DNA from: Flavobacteriales bacterium
GTDB taxonomy: Bacteria; Bacteroidota; Bacteroidia; Flavobacteriales_D; Sanyastnellaceae
DNA: 64,000 nt
NCBI GenBank assembly: GCA_016722445.1
Contig: JADKIZ010000014.1
Span: 1-64,000, forward strand
Direction: 5' to 3'
A program made the translations under genes and the position numbers. Under the pieces are notes generated by a model. The model searched no databases and was not told the origin of the DNA. It was given only the letters and a program-made list of their open reading frames with translations. Position 1 is the stretch's first letter; each line of letters opens with the position of its first letter. Positions 21,501 through 31,000 of the stretch are shown here, in pieces.

Positions 21501-21680
21501 AATATTCAGGTGAGGATCACGGATGCTGCTGGTCGATTGGTTTATAACAGATCGTTCATTGCTGATGGAATCTTGAATACCAATCTCGACTTTACCGAGC
21601 CATTGAGTGCGGGTATCTATTTTGTTCAAATCACAACTGGTGATTGGCAAGATGTTCAGCAACTGTTTATTGAAAGATAA
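9534..21680 (+). CDS. Giant modular T9SS type A surface protein (paralogue 1)
   Basis: The protein has 4048 residues, counted from ATG 9534, which opens a signal peptide (MKKILISFAILCGFFSAQ). Modules by nucleotide position: a beta-sandwich (9603-10200); a CBM9/DOMON-like sandwich (10200-10790; TDYYITFDQTYMYFGAF); a very long Ser/Thr/Gly/Asn-rich repeat tract (10800-18800) of short GNF/GTL-type strands resembling a right-handed beta-helix; Ig-like repeats with paired Cys (18808-19890); a MopE-like Asp/Cys motif (19893-20275; DADGDGFG, ADIDGDGYG, DDDCDLTIDEGC); a PPC-like domain; a conserved module beginning MPSGC; and a type A sorting domain (VYPNPSTGEE, to the end). Within the tract, three modules of the type FPVG/YSP/RYW start near 13250, 15645 and 18440, and two EW-FTHSSR modules occur. 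It is probably an adhesin or surface-layer component exported by the type IX system; ligand unknown. A paralogue follows directly. Confidence 0.85.
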   Translation: MKKILISFAILCGFFSAQNAYSQVTIASEGFENTLTMFSVTAGTASYYSGNSAGADGVATSPFASAGTYSLGKSNATLTITSSAVNTVGYTGISSSFRLASWSIGITTNGADAADIVTVEVSPDNGTNWYSTVRVLGSSANNAYWSYAGGSGNASTAYDGDATPVNFQPTTSGVQTTNGYSTVTVTGLPAASQLMFRITMVNNATAERWTIDDFKVQGTAPAGSNHTVTFTGSSTDFDAGEKFSAAANNTDYYITFDQTYMYFGAFRTSGTFGSGDNFAIYIDTDPRSTTTSGNGTTAGRNYNGVTPTLPFNADYTSYTEQSYTDPINRYNGSWATTGVTPTTSTSTTAREVRIALSDIGNPASVYVTVWMGYGGGLFSNAPGTNLSASATPTIAGFFGSFPVYKSGVNPTTYRSQNTSSANGGGTAISDLVLTSSGNIADDYGDITISNAAVGTVSVANASFTGSLTLSNTATVALGVNSLSVGGRGIGGTAGQIVMNNTSTTSIDGTSTVGKVAFLGAGLVSGSNSARTFGTNSTVQIAGGVDFTSSATNIEGNLQINNGGFVNTNVPTYGSASTLIYNSGSTYTAGVEWTSNATSGTGVPANVTIGNGANTTLSFGSSALYRAARGNVLIAASSGLTLSSASGGDLYVGGNFTNSGTFTHSSRAVFFNGTGTQTLAGTLNGSGTTNFFPYLFVTNTTGNVTCGVNINVGTSGQSSFTVAASGGLYTQTASTFTLVTGALGTVNGTFRNSGATITNTGTMTVSGTGTFNHNMNGGTIATCTWSSGSNCSVTGTTTTEPAGLGQSFSDFSWNCVQSAARNLSGALTTVGRDLNILGTNSQNLGLVASTGSLTLSIGRDLNISSGSLVGTTGTVTPTINITGDLNISGTGGFTISNSASSGAGTAAVTVGGNTSITSSSGTALVIAVSSSKSASLTCTGTFLLNGSGQIHMSQATNATPTGTLTVNGATTLTAGTMNVANTSANSRGTFNANGALTVNGGTLNISTLGIGVVNLTDNLVLSSGTISRTSGTSTFNLSKASGTQTVNQTSGTFSGVIGLNAGTGSTTNTVQLVSNLDLGTGTGVFTTKLGSTLDFQTYTVTGSGTCASASGSTYKTASQYGFTAATSGSTGGSVQTTTRTYHASASYTFNGSGTQGTGDFFGSTTPTANMCANLVIDNSSNVSLDANVSVQATTTLTNGHLTLGSNDILTGAISGAGSTKHFKTTGTGQLKQLAGTLFPSVLFPVGKTAYNPITINNTGGLSDTYGVRVIDAVTSPAANDATKLINRYWAVTEATAGTSTITASAQYNGGEENANFTAGTTLKMGLHNGTSWSDVNASSSGGGPYVVTNGSAFSPSVASYTIGVGKDDGFAAPNVSYTWTGATDNTWATATNWSPNGTPSISDDVLIDPANYTTALVMTDSRTVTNFTVQNSGSFTMNSGSDLTVTGNFNYTSTTAPSLNCSSTLTISGSTSQNIPAFNYGSLNLTGGARVLANSGTIGICGTYTPGSSMTVTGSTVNYNGTGAQTITSSTYNNLTISQNRGAATITLGSGTIDVAGTFDPSTASNYSVAVGTNTFNFSSVGSQAIPAFFYYSIINSGNGNRTWASSGVIDINNTFTPGTGTHTITGSSVRYSATAAATYTLSTFTTNITTPARQYNNLEIGGGASTIWQVNAGFNLGIANNFVYSGSGAFRVTAGASSNTMTVDGTLTQSGTGTLRVSGSATSAITGTLNVTGNATLSAGILEVVGTSAATAHGALSTNDLTISGTGQLVLEVTAGTTGVATVTVNGDLLVTSTTTNAINIGASTGLGNNQIALKGDFTKSGTGTLGLTGSATSTAGYTFSGTGTQSFSHSGTAMSSGNFTVANGSVVQLLTNMTLGSASASALNVAGTLDAGNFQVISGFTSDQFTLNATGTLKMNSATGVVGTISGFTISPAFTSGGTFEFTGTNVNTGFSTFANISATYTITWTGSGSLTLDKNIDLTNFNFTNSGLVYLGNFNMTISATGGVTGGSFSSSKMIVTNGTGILIRNVSSGGTGIPFTWPIGEVTGSAEYSPVTIPNISVSIAGTIGFTVTDGVHPSMGAASSYLSRYWEYTVTGLGTYNWTNATFTYTAGDIVVGPETSLKANVYNSGTAAWVEFATSSAASNVLTFTSGATQTTMASGNEITGRIDVPVYYQTVGAGPSNWSSTSTWEASLSPAFTSPFTPSVAPSYANSALIKINAGHTVTVTASTTADDLEINGTVDVSGGTTVFTVFNGTASTDATIASTGTLVASTNSTSLTFASGTSTSVSGLLKLIGTSAGAGSTITNSGTIVMNNGSTYEHARDAGTLTMGGTVTWSAGSTCKISGLTLNIPSAASFAQSFSNVVFANTAQTATLNTSGNLTSVSGKLRIASTGSGILRLAAGQTYSLTIGDSLIVEAGTLDLVSGAGNATVTVNGHCLQSGGAITKTGSGAPSVVHFNGDFIQNAGTFEFGIAGSPTSVVNLKGNFVHNGGITRGSGTGTFNFIKGSGGTQTWSQSGGTVSGAITWNVGSSTTNTVQLLSNVSLSSSAHTFNVTNGATFDMGPYVLSGTKTAFNLNATGAIKSGHASGIVTAPTASGNVQTLTRTFPGTATYYYNGAADQVTGNALPTTLTSTGNLNIQASSGITVTLTNNNTTTPTFNLISGLFAAGNTQQLNITNNGTVNATGGDWVTGVNAGLLNFPGNGTFTGSCNPYNVYASGGVNFGSGTVTIQNGGRFRINIGGYVNTNAPFYATGSLLQYYIGSTYGRNLEWSAASGRGYPHHVQLSNSTTLDGGNGGSSVALPISTSGDVTIDSGSSLYLDFGGNNVTQDFVIAGNLTFIGNMSWSQASGADVYLGGNFNNNGVSANLFSNNRALFMNGGGTQTIGGSYPLTFIFPYLLIDKTAGSVVLARDVQVSNTLTFTASNTAILDASTYTLYVTNNATGAINRTGLGHVNGSLRRAMATGSNTYSMTIGDATVYAPITIDANSVSVAGSMTASTTSGDHSQIATSGLDATQSVNRVWTLSQTGLTLTNYDATLGYDASDLDGGATYSNFIVGRYSSGWTYPTVGTLAATSTEATGLTAYGEFAVAECKTPDAYNVTGSGSYCAGGSGLEVELDGSDSWISYQLQRNGTDTGSPVIGTGSSISFGFHTLAGTYTVIATNLASGSCTASMTGSAVIVVTPNTPVDITIASSLGNVICAGTTVNFTATAMNPGSTPVYQWQINGSSVATGSSYSTSSLSNGDLVTCILYSSETCPLPIADTSNTIAMTVYAIGTPVVSVSIASSTICAGENAVFTATPTFGGSTPVYQWRLNGSNVGTNSNTYSNPSLVNGDQIDCIMTSNYPCLTAPDDTSTVITMTIIAAPVVDAGTDMSTCGLSAYTFANGATNVNTTGIVWTETGAGSITAGSTTLTPTYTPAAGDIGTSVKFYLTGTGNSPCTTAIDSVYLAVAALQLWYVDADGDGFGNPLSSPTASCTQPSGRVLDNTDCCDTNADINPMCEWWADIDGDGYGSFIYTNGCISGCSGNAQTYPWYPPAHGGALYSMDCNDNDVNAYPGASEICQNSADDDCDLTIDEGCSGIINDTWANAITLNVQNPNMWYPNCNIQNGTLVNADISIEANPSNVNVGGGRDIWYRFQAPSTGVQIRVVPTGFDAVIELRTAAHPTGQVDVESINNTVGGAEILNSNALTIGQVYYVGVRNKDNTNVGTFTLCVSPLMPSGCASVEPTGGYSICSNFKATFRGALNYTFNFTGTGGTAAFPFVTTAATSTGLMPLGTSALDIRYGGEYSARVDANYQLYNGLNAAEAIITIQGSNSPSGNCTDIDIITAPLSEVKSTQRCPAILSRNSYLIATPVVVGANACGAVNYTFRFTQISACGAGTVGLPFTVTTPTNTPYLSLLLAFPTPSYPLANMGKWRVEVRPNFSYGSGAYGPAQDIQVNNTSLGAMSPDDNDLIEAERGYAISPVAMVYPNPSTGEEVTIVVNHLVSENIQVRITDAAGRLVYNRSFIADGILNTNLDFTEPLSAGIYFVQITTGDWQDVQQLFIER
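11220..11590 (+). repeat. EW-FTHNSR module, copy 1 in first giant
   Basis: A unit of ~125 residues with the pattern VNTN-P-Y, GS-L-YN-GSTY, EW, SGTGVP, GN-xx-TTLSFG, LTLSSASGGDLYVGGNF and FTHSSRAVFFNGTGTQ. The same order of motifs recurs at 17757 and at 23107 and 23879 in the second giant. Confidence 0.6.
17757..18195 (+). repeat. EW-FTHNSR module, divergent copy 2 in first giant
   Basis: The same motif order as the 11220 copy (GYVNTNAPFY, GSTYGRNLEW, SGRGYPHHV, ADVYLGGNFNNNG, NNRALFMNGGGTQTIGG), but with an insertion of ~20 residues and many substitutions. Confidence 0.55.
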
Positions 21681-21704
21681 TACTTAAGATTTTAATTTAT
21701 TTTC

Positions 21705-21729
21705 AAAGGGCCGGGGTTTCCGGCCCTTT
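21705..21729 (+). terminator. Terminator hairpin between the two giant genes
   Basis: AAAGGGCCGG (21705-21714) and CCGGCCCTTT (21720-21729) form a perfect 10-bp stem with loop GGTTT. The T-tract after it is short (TTTGTATTTC), but the stem is strong, and it lies 24 bases after the stop of the first giant. Confidence 0.75.
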
Positions 21730-21955
21730 GTATTTCTGGTATGTTCTAATCGATTAACTTTTATGACCTGCGTGGTTGAGTTTGAGATTTTGCCGTCCCG
21801 GAATTAACATAAATGCGTCAATTGAAGTGATTTCTCCTATTGATCGAAGTCAAGAATATGCGTCTGATCAGAAAATTTAACCATGAATAATTCGCTGTTT
21901 ATCAACAATATACGGGCTTTGGTTCGACGAAGTTGGTGATTTCATCGTTAAAATC

Positions 21956-21987
21956 ATTGTTTGGCCCGATAAAACAACGTATGTTTG
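21956..21987 (+). promoter_or_regulatory. Bacteroidetes-type promoter of the second giant gene
   Basis: TATGTTTG at 21980-21987 matches TAnnTTTG exactly. A -33 element is available either as ATTG (21956-21959, spacer 20) or TTTG (21960-21963, spacer 16). Transcription would start near 21993, exactly where a stem-loop begins. This independent promoter plus the hairpin at 21705 means the two giants are separate transcription units. The rest of the 374-base gap holds no gene I can see. Confidence 0.6.
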
Positions 21988-21991
21988 CGAC

Positions 21992-22016
21992 GAATATCGA
22001 ATTTTGTTCGATATTC
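21992..22016 (+). promoter_or_regulatory. Perfect inverted repeat at the predicted transcription start of the second giant
   Basis: GAATATCGAA (21992-22001) and TTCGATATTC (22007-22016) form a 10-bp perfect dyad around TTTTG. It begins ~4 bases after the -7 box and ends 38 bases before ATG 22055. It could be a DNA operator or, if transcription starts near 21993, a stem-loop at the very 5' end of the mRNA. Confidence 0.55.
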
Positions 22017-22054
22017 AACTGAAACTAGGTACTCAACTAATTCTATAGCCACTC

Positions 22055-25000
22055 ATGAAGTCACTACTTCGTGTGCCATTTGTGCACATCAGTCAAATCG
22101 CCTCACTTCTTCTCGCTTTTGCGTTGTCTACAGAAGTCTTAGGACAGTCGAATCATTCTGTATCATTTTCGGGTAGTACATCCGATTTCAATGTTGCAGA
22201 AAAGATCTCTGCTGCTGCAGGTAATACGGATTACTACATCACTTTTGATGGAAGTAATTTGTATCTTGGTGCATTCAGAACGTCTGGTAGTTTTGCTACA
22301 ACGGATAACTTTACAGTCTATCTGGACACGGACCCTCAGTCCACGCCTACTTCAGGCACAGGCACAACCTCCGGTCACTCTTATAATGGTGTTACTGGTA
22401 CATTGCCCTTTTCCGCAAATTATGTTGTGCATGCGGAGGAATCTAGTCAGGAGGCCCGAATTGACACGGCATCTTGGTCAACCACCATTGGAGGCTTGAG
22501 TTATAACACAGGCAGTACATGGCGTGAAGTGGTTATTCCATTTTCTGCTATTGGCAACCCGGATGCTTTATATCTGAACATGTGGATGGGGCAATCATCT
22601 GCTATTTATTCCAACGCTCCAGGTTCTGATCTGGGCTCGGGTGCCAATCCTACAGTTGTGAACTACGTTGGAGGATTTGGTGTGTCAGCTTTAGATTGTA
22701 TACCGGTTCAATCCATTGATGTTCCGGTAACAGCTACGTTGATCAATTCGGCGCCAACTTCAGGAGTTACCTATGGTAAGGTGGTCATCAATAGTGGCAG
22801 CTATGGACCTGTGGGTAATTTTACTATAGCTTCAGGAGGGACACTCGAAATTTCCGGTGGAACTTTAAGTTTGGGCGGTACTGTGCAATTTGGTAATGTC
22901 TTTGGCTCAGGTCATGGAACATGTTTGAATTACACTTCTGGTACTTTGACCTCCAACTCAGCTTCGATTTTTGTTTTGAGAGGTGAACACGAAATGAAAG
23001 GTGCGGCGCTCACTTTCAATGGGGCGATATATGCGCACAACAAATTCACACCATTGGCAGGTGGACAAACCACACTGGGTAGCACGGGTGTTCTTGATTT
23101 GAGAAATGGAAGTTATGTCAATACCAACTCCTTGACCTATGCCGCAGGTTCAACCTTGCGATACAATACCGGAAGCTCATACACAACAGGATTGGAATGG
23201 GTTTCTGGCGCAACCAGTGGTGCTGGTGTTCCACATCACATAGCTATTGGTGATGTGGTAGCAAACACAGTGGTGAATTTTGGTACTTCAGCAAACTATC
23301 GTTATGCATCGGGCAACATCAATATTAGTATTGCATTTAGCGGCAATGGCCTCACGCTTTCAACTGTTTCCGGTGGTGATCTGAACATTGGGGGTAACTT
23401 CACACAAAACGGAACATTCACTCACAATTCGCGCAACGTTACTTTTAGCGGAAACTCAACGCAAACTATAACAGGATCACTCAATACAGCGGGCACATCG
23501 AACAACTTCAGAACGCTTGTAATCAATAATACAACAGGTGGCGTTACTTTAAACACTGATGTAAGAATCACCGGTACCTCAGGTGATGTTCTTCAGTTGA
23601 CAGGATCTGCAACATCAACAATTGATTCAGGTCGTACACTTACACTTGAAGGCAATGGTGGAAATATTTTATCATCTGGAGGAGCGCGCGTTATACAACT
23701 CAACGCGGCAAATGCAGCCTTGAATATTACAGGCACCAAAACATTTATTTCTGCATCAGGTGGAACCATGAGTCTTAACTCATTGGCATCTGGCGCAAAG
23801 GTTAATTTGAGTGCCGCTGTGAATTTTGGAAGTGGAATTACCACCATTGGAAATAATACTTATTTACAAATCAACGCCGGTGGTTCTGTTGCTTCGAATG
23901 CACCATCATATCATTCGGGATCAACGTTGGTTTACAATCAAGGCGGAACATTAACAACAGCCACTGAGTGGGTTGCGAATACAACCTCAGGCGCAGGTGT
24001 TCCTGGAAATGTTTTGATTGGAAATGGTGTAAATACGACATTGAATTTCGGCGCTTCTTCTCAATATCGTTATGCAGCATCAAGCGTGCAGATTTCTGCA
24101 TCTTCTGCACTTACATTGTCTTCTGCGGCTGGCGGTAATCTTCAGCTTGGCGGCAACTTCATCAACAACGGAACATTTACACACAACTCTAGAGATGTCG
24201 TATTTAATGGAAGCAGTGCCCAACAAATTACCGGCACCACGAATTTCCATAATGTAACATTGAATAATGCTTCGGGTCTTTCATTGAACAACTCGATTAG
24301 CATCGGCAATGTGCTTACCATGACTTCGGGAAATATCACATTGGGTGCAAATAATTTGACCTTGTCGAATACCGCAACTGGAGCCATCACGGGAACATTT
24401 TCTTCATCGAGAATGATCATTACGAATGGTGCTGGTCAATTGATCCGCGCCATTGCTACTGGCGGGTTACCAATTACCTATAATTTCCCTGTTGGTGATA
24501 ACACTGGATCAACAGAATACTCTCCCGCATCCTTCGTTTTTGCTGCAAATGGAGCAGCAAGAAATATTGGCGTGAGAGTGGTTGAGGGTAATCATCCACA
24601 ACTAAATAGCTCTCCTGCACAAACCGACTATCTATCGAGATATTGGGCTATTTCAAATAGCGCCGCTTCAACTTATACATACACACCGTCATTTACTTAT
24701 CCTGCTTCAGATCTGAATGGAAGCGAGTCGAATTTGCGCATGAACATGTACAATGGTTCAGTGTGGAGTCAGCTTACTGGAAGTTCTTCAGCGTCTAATG
24801 TTCTTGGCTCTGGAGGTAGTTTGACAAATGCAACCATGCCACTTGGTGCAACGGCTGAATTCACTGGTCGTGTAAATGATGGAACCTCTTATGTTTGGAA
24901 TCAAACAGGAGTATCGAATTTCAACACGGCGGCAAACTGGACACCGAACAGAACAACACCTGCGGTGAATGACGTTCTTGTTTTCAATAATAACGCTACA

Positions 25001-28000
25001 ACAACAGCGACAAATGTACCTACACAAACCATCGGAAGATTGGTTGTTTCAGGTACAACGAATGTATCGTTTACTTCAACAACAGATGTTACGCTCACCA
25101 TGGCGGGAGGAAATGGAAATGACCTTTCTATTGCCAGCGGCGCGACCGTGCAACTTAGCTCTACAGGAAACAATGACCTCACATTTGCTTTCGCCAATGC
25201 TTGTGCGGGAGATATCTCTGGGACATTTGTTTTAAATAGTAACAATAACAATGGAAATCGCTTGATCACTGCCAATTCTGTGACAACTGTTAGCGGAAGC
25301 ATGAACAATTTCGGTACAGTAACAAGCGCCACTTCTTCATTGACCTTCTCTGCTGCATCCAACTACAGACATAATTATACGACAACAGCCGGAGCTATTC
25401 CTGTTGCAACATGGAACACCACTTCGAACTGTATCATACAGGGCTATACTTCAAATACCGCTGCCCCTTCGAATTTGAATCAAACATTTGGAAACTTTAC
25501 ATGGAATTGCACTGGTCAAACAGATGATATTAATCTCAACGGTGCTCTGACAGATATAGCTGGGAATTTCACGGTGTCCAGCATTGGAGGAAATGCAAAC
25601 GATGAACTCATCCTTGTAAATAACACAAACACAACAATCAATGTTGGTGGAAATTTTGCCATCTCGGGAACGAATACAGAAGTAAGATTGTCTTCTGCAA
25701 ACGGTGCATATACCGTGAACATGAATGTCGGAGGTGGTTACACCCAATCAACTGCTTCTAGTATTTTGAACTTGACAGATGGTGATGATAATACACAAGT
25801 GAATTTCCGAGTAGCTGGTCTCTTCAATTTTAATTCCGGATCAATCACACACACTACAGGTGGAACACCGAGTTTGGATGTGCTGATTGAATTCAACGGC
25901 ACTTCGGCACAAACCGTAAACATTGTAGGAACATTCTCCAATACCATCGATTTCAAAGTGAACAATCCTGCGGGAATAAACCTTAGCGGGACGATTCCAG
26001 TTATCAATGATTGCTCTTTTTATCGCACTGCCGGAACGATCACTGGCGGTACCATTACTTATGGTACAGATAATACAACCCTTGTTTATGATGGTTCTGC
26101 CCCAATGACAACTTCGTCTATTGAGTGGCCAACAACGAACGATCCTGAAAACGTAACCATTAATTCAACGTCGACGGTTACATTACATTCATCGAGAACA
26201 GGTGAAACTGACGGGGTGTTTACAAACTTATCTGGTTTGTTTGTTTTGGGAAGCAATGATTTGACGATTGCAAATACTGCGGCAGCAGCATTGGTGAATT
26301 CAAGTCCATCTGCAACCAATATGATTGTAGCCGATGGCTCTGGTCAGTTGAAAAGAACACTTCCCAACAGCGGACGCGATCTTTATTTCTATATTGGTGA
26401 TATGACGGGTACCACTGAGTATTCAGGTTTCAGATTGAACTTTAGTGCAAACAGTCTCACTGGTCGTGTGGTTGGTGTGCGTGTGGTTGATGATACAAGT
26501 GCGAACTTGAGTCTCCCGTATTCTCCTATCGATTATTTGAGCCGTCACTGGATTGTTTCGCTTAGCAGCAATTCTGGTTCTTATAGTTATGATCCGGCAC
26601 TTGCATATGATGTTGCTGGTGACGTGAACGGTACAGAAAATAACTTACAAGTAGCCGCTTTTCCTTCTGGCGCTTCTTCATGGAATCACTATAGCACAAC
26701 TATTGCTTCTCCGACGCTGACTAAAACGGGAACTGATTTATCCCAATCTAATTTCTCATTGAATAATGCGCAATTCACAGGTCGAACACCAGTGAAATAT
26801 TGGAATGGATCAATATCCAATAGTTGGACGGTAGCCAATAACTGGACACCTTCAGGTGTGCCAACTTCAACCGACAACATTGACTTCAATGGTAATGCAG
26901 ATAATCCATGCGTACTTAGTTCAAGCGCAACAGTAAATCACCTCACATTTAGTGATGGTGGTAACTTCACTGCTGCTTCGGGTGCGTCACTTACGGTTGC
27001 TGGTAACTTCACTTATAATCCATTGGCGTCAGTTTCTTTTAATTGCAATAGTTCACTTTCGCTTACAAATACGACATTCAATCAATTTATTCCTGCTCTT
27101 CAATATGGTACTTTGAATCTTGGTACTGGTGCACGAACGCTTGCTTCTGCCGATACCATTCAAATATGCGGAGATTATACATCTACAAGTGGCACTCTCA
27201 CTACAACAGGTAGCACGGTTCAATTTAACGGAAGCGCAACACAAGATGTGCTTACCAGAACCGCTACATTCAATCATTTATTGATTTCAAATACTAGCGC
27301 CACAGTTTATTCTGCTGAAAACATTACTGTGAATGGCACAACTTATATCGCCCCTGGTGCGAGACTTGAAATGGATGGTGCTACGCTAAGTCTTAATGGC
27401 GCGGCATCTGTGGATGGATTCCTGCGGAATACTGATGGTACAGTGAACACGAGTGGTGGACTTACCTTTAATTCTGGTTCAACATACGAACACAACTATA
27501 GCAGTTTCTTCTCTGCTGGTACCATACCAACTTCAACATGGAGCACGGGTTCAACCTGTACTGTAATGGGTGTGTTTTTGAATAATTCTGCACCTTCTGG
27601 ACTGGGACAATCATTCCATCATTTTACATGGAACTGTTCAAATCAATTGGTGAATGTGAGCTTAGGCGGAGCGTTGACCACAGTAAATGGAGACTTTACC
27701 ATGCTCAATACCGGGTCAGCGAACCTGAGGTTGATTGGCAATGGAGCCTATACGATGAATATCGGGGGCAATATGAATATCACCGGTGGATCTCTTATTC
27801 TTAAAACAGGAAATAACACCGCCATCCTGAACCTCGCAGGAAATTACACGCATACATCGGGTAATCTGGATTTTTGTAGTTCAAACAACGGAGCAGCCGA
27901 AATTCGCATTACTGGTAATTATGCGAGAAGTGGAAGCGGTAATCTATCGACTTCAGGAAACACTTCAACCAACGGTATGTTCCGTTTTCAGGGAACCACA

Positions 28001-31000
28001 CAAACGATCTCACAAAACACAACAGGATCGTCATCTTATGTGGATTATCGAATTGCATCAGGAGTCACTTCTTTGCTGTCTGATCTCGTGATCAACACGA
28101 CTGGTCTATCTTCATATCCAACAAACGTAAACGTTGCTTCGGGTGGAACTTTGGATTGTGGTAATTATCTGATCAGCGGAGTGAATTCAATCAATACTTC
28201 AGTGATCGTTGCTTCTGGAGGTACCATTCGCACAGCGAACAGTGAAGGTTTCACTGCATCTGCGGCATTGGGTACAATCAGAACAGACAACAGATCATAC
28301 AGCTCTGGTGGACATTATGTATATAATGGCACAACCAATCAGAACACAGGAAACTTCTTTACGGTGACTTCACCTACTACGAATACAGTTGCAAGTTTAA
28401 CAATCGACAATACAGGATCAGCAGGTAACAATACTGTTACTATGAACAACGGGGCGAATATTTCTGTTGCATCATTGCTCAGCTTCCCGGCAACTGACCT
28501 TGGTGCTTTGGATGTCTTGACGAATAGAATTCAAATTACCAATAACAGCACAACTGCGGTGAGTCGTTTGGGACAAGGATATGTGATTGGTGATCTGCAA
28601 CGCGCAATCACCACAGGCACGAACAATTATTCCTTTGATGTAGGTACTGCAACCGGATATTCTCCTGTGACCATCAACTATGTTACTGTGACAAATTCGG
28701 GCAATGCCATTGTAAAAGCTACAGATGGCGCACACCCACAGGCAGCTACAGACGGCTTAAGTCAGACGAGTTATGTGAATCGTTGGTGGACTATTACCAA
28801 CAGTGGAATCACTTCTTCAGCTTCTACAAACATTAACGCATTCGGTTATCAATCTGCAGACCTCATTGGTGGTGCAACAAGCAGTTCTGTGAAGCTCGCA
28901 AGATGGAATGGCACAGCGTGGTCATATCCAACTTTTACAACTGCTGCCAACCAAATCAATGGCACGGCATTGAATAACACCACTATGTACGGTCAGTTTT
29001 TTGCTGCGGATTGTGGAAGTTTTGATGTGAGTGTTTCTCCTTCTTCTGCAGAAATATGCAACGGTGGTTCGGTAGGACTTACTGCTTCTGCAAATTTTGG
29101 ATCACCAACATATTCATGGTCGCCAGCAACAGGATTGAGCGCAACAAACGTTGCTGCCGTTACTGCTAATCCATCCACTACTCAAACTTATACCGTTACG
29201 GGTACTACTGCAACCAACTGCACAACGACTGAAACAGTTACGGTTACAGTTCACCCAAGACCAACTGGAGCCATCTCTGGTACACAATCTATCTGTGATG
29301 GTTCTTCAGCTAATCTTTCGATTGCTGTAACAGGAACGGGCCCATGGAGCGGAACGCTTTCTGATGGAACGACATTCAGCGGATCGTCTAATCCGATAGT
29401 TGTAAGTGTTACTCCAACATCGAATACAACATATACCATTGCCACACTTCTGGATTCTGAGTGCACAGCAGCATCGGGCGACAAAACCGGTTCGGCTATC
29501 GTGTCAATCAATGCTAGACCAACTGCATCGATTAGTGGTACTCAATCTATTTGTTCTGGTGCTTCTGCTAATTTGACCATTACTGTTAGTGGTACTGGTC
29601 CATGGAGTGGAACATTGTCGAACGGTGCTTCATTCAGTGGGTCTTCAAGCCCAATCACAGTGAGTGTGTCTCCAGTTTCGAATACTACATATACTGTTGC
29701 CACTCTCTCGGATGCGAATTGTGCATCTATATCTGGAGATTTGACCGGTAGTGCTATTGTTACAGTGAACAGCAAGCCTACAGGAACAATTAGTGGAACA
29801 CAAACCATCTGTAATGGAGGTTCAGCATCGCTTTCAATTGCAGTGACTGGTACGGGTCCGTGGAGTGGAACACTTTCAAACGGTGCTTCATTCAGTGGTG
29901 CGTCTAGTCCAATTACGGCGAGCGTGAGCCCGTCTTCAAATACAACAATTACTGTTGCTACTTTGAGCGATAGCAATTGTTCTGCAGATGCCGGTGATTT
30001 GTCAGGTAGCGCAGTAATCACTGTGAATGCTCGTCCAACTGGCGTTATCGGAGGTACACAAACTGTTTGTGCCGGTAGTTCAGCTTCATTGTACATCAAT
30101 GTAACCGGAAGCGGAACATTCAATGGAACACTTTCACCTGGAGCAATTCCTTTCTCTGGAAGTGGTCCGATGATCGTTGTGAGTGTTACGCCATTGGCTA
30201 CTACAACATATACTATTGCAACTTTAAGTGATGCGAATTGTAGTTCTGTTTCTGGAGATCTTTCCGGAAGTGCAACATTGACTTATCACAACTTGCCTAC
30301 AGCGGGAATTAGCGGACCATCAACTGTTTGTCAAGGAAGCTCTGCTTCAATTGCATTCAGCGGAACTGCGAACGCGGTAATAACATACACCATCAATGGC
30401 GGAAGCAATCAGTTTATCACATTGGATGGGTCTGGTGCTGCAACATTGAATACAGGCGCGATGTGGGCGAATGCAGTTTATGCTTTGGTTTCTGTAAACG
30501 ATGGCACATGTTCTAATTCAGCTTCTGGAACCGTTTCAATTACGGTGAACGAAATACCTGAGGCCGAAATTGATGGCGCAACATCTATTTGCAGCGGTAG
30601 CAATACCACGATCAGTTTCTATGGAAACGCTGGTGCTGTGGTAACATACACGGTGAACGGAGGTTCGGATCAATATATCACATTAAATGGATCTGGCTTT
30701 GCAAGTTTCAACACAGGAGCCCTGACTTCAAACACTACTTATCTTCTTAGCAGCGTGAGCAATGGTACTTGTTTACAGAATATTGGAATGAGTGCTGTAG
30801 TTACAATGCTTGGTTCTACATACTATCAGGATAGTGATGGTGACGGATTTGGAAATCCACTTGTTTCTCAGGTGGCTTGTTCAACCCCTGTTGGTTATGT
30901 AGATAATGCCGATGACTGCTGTGATACCAATGCAGATATTAATCCAGGTACAGAATGGTGGGCTGATGTGGATGGTGATGGATTCGGTGGCTTCGTGAGC

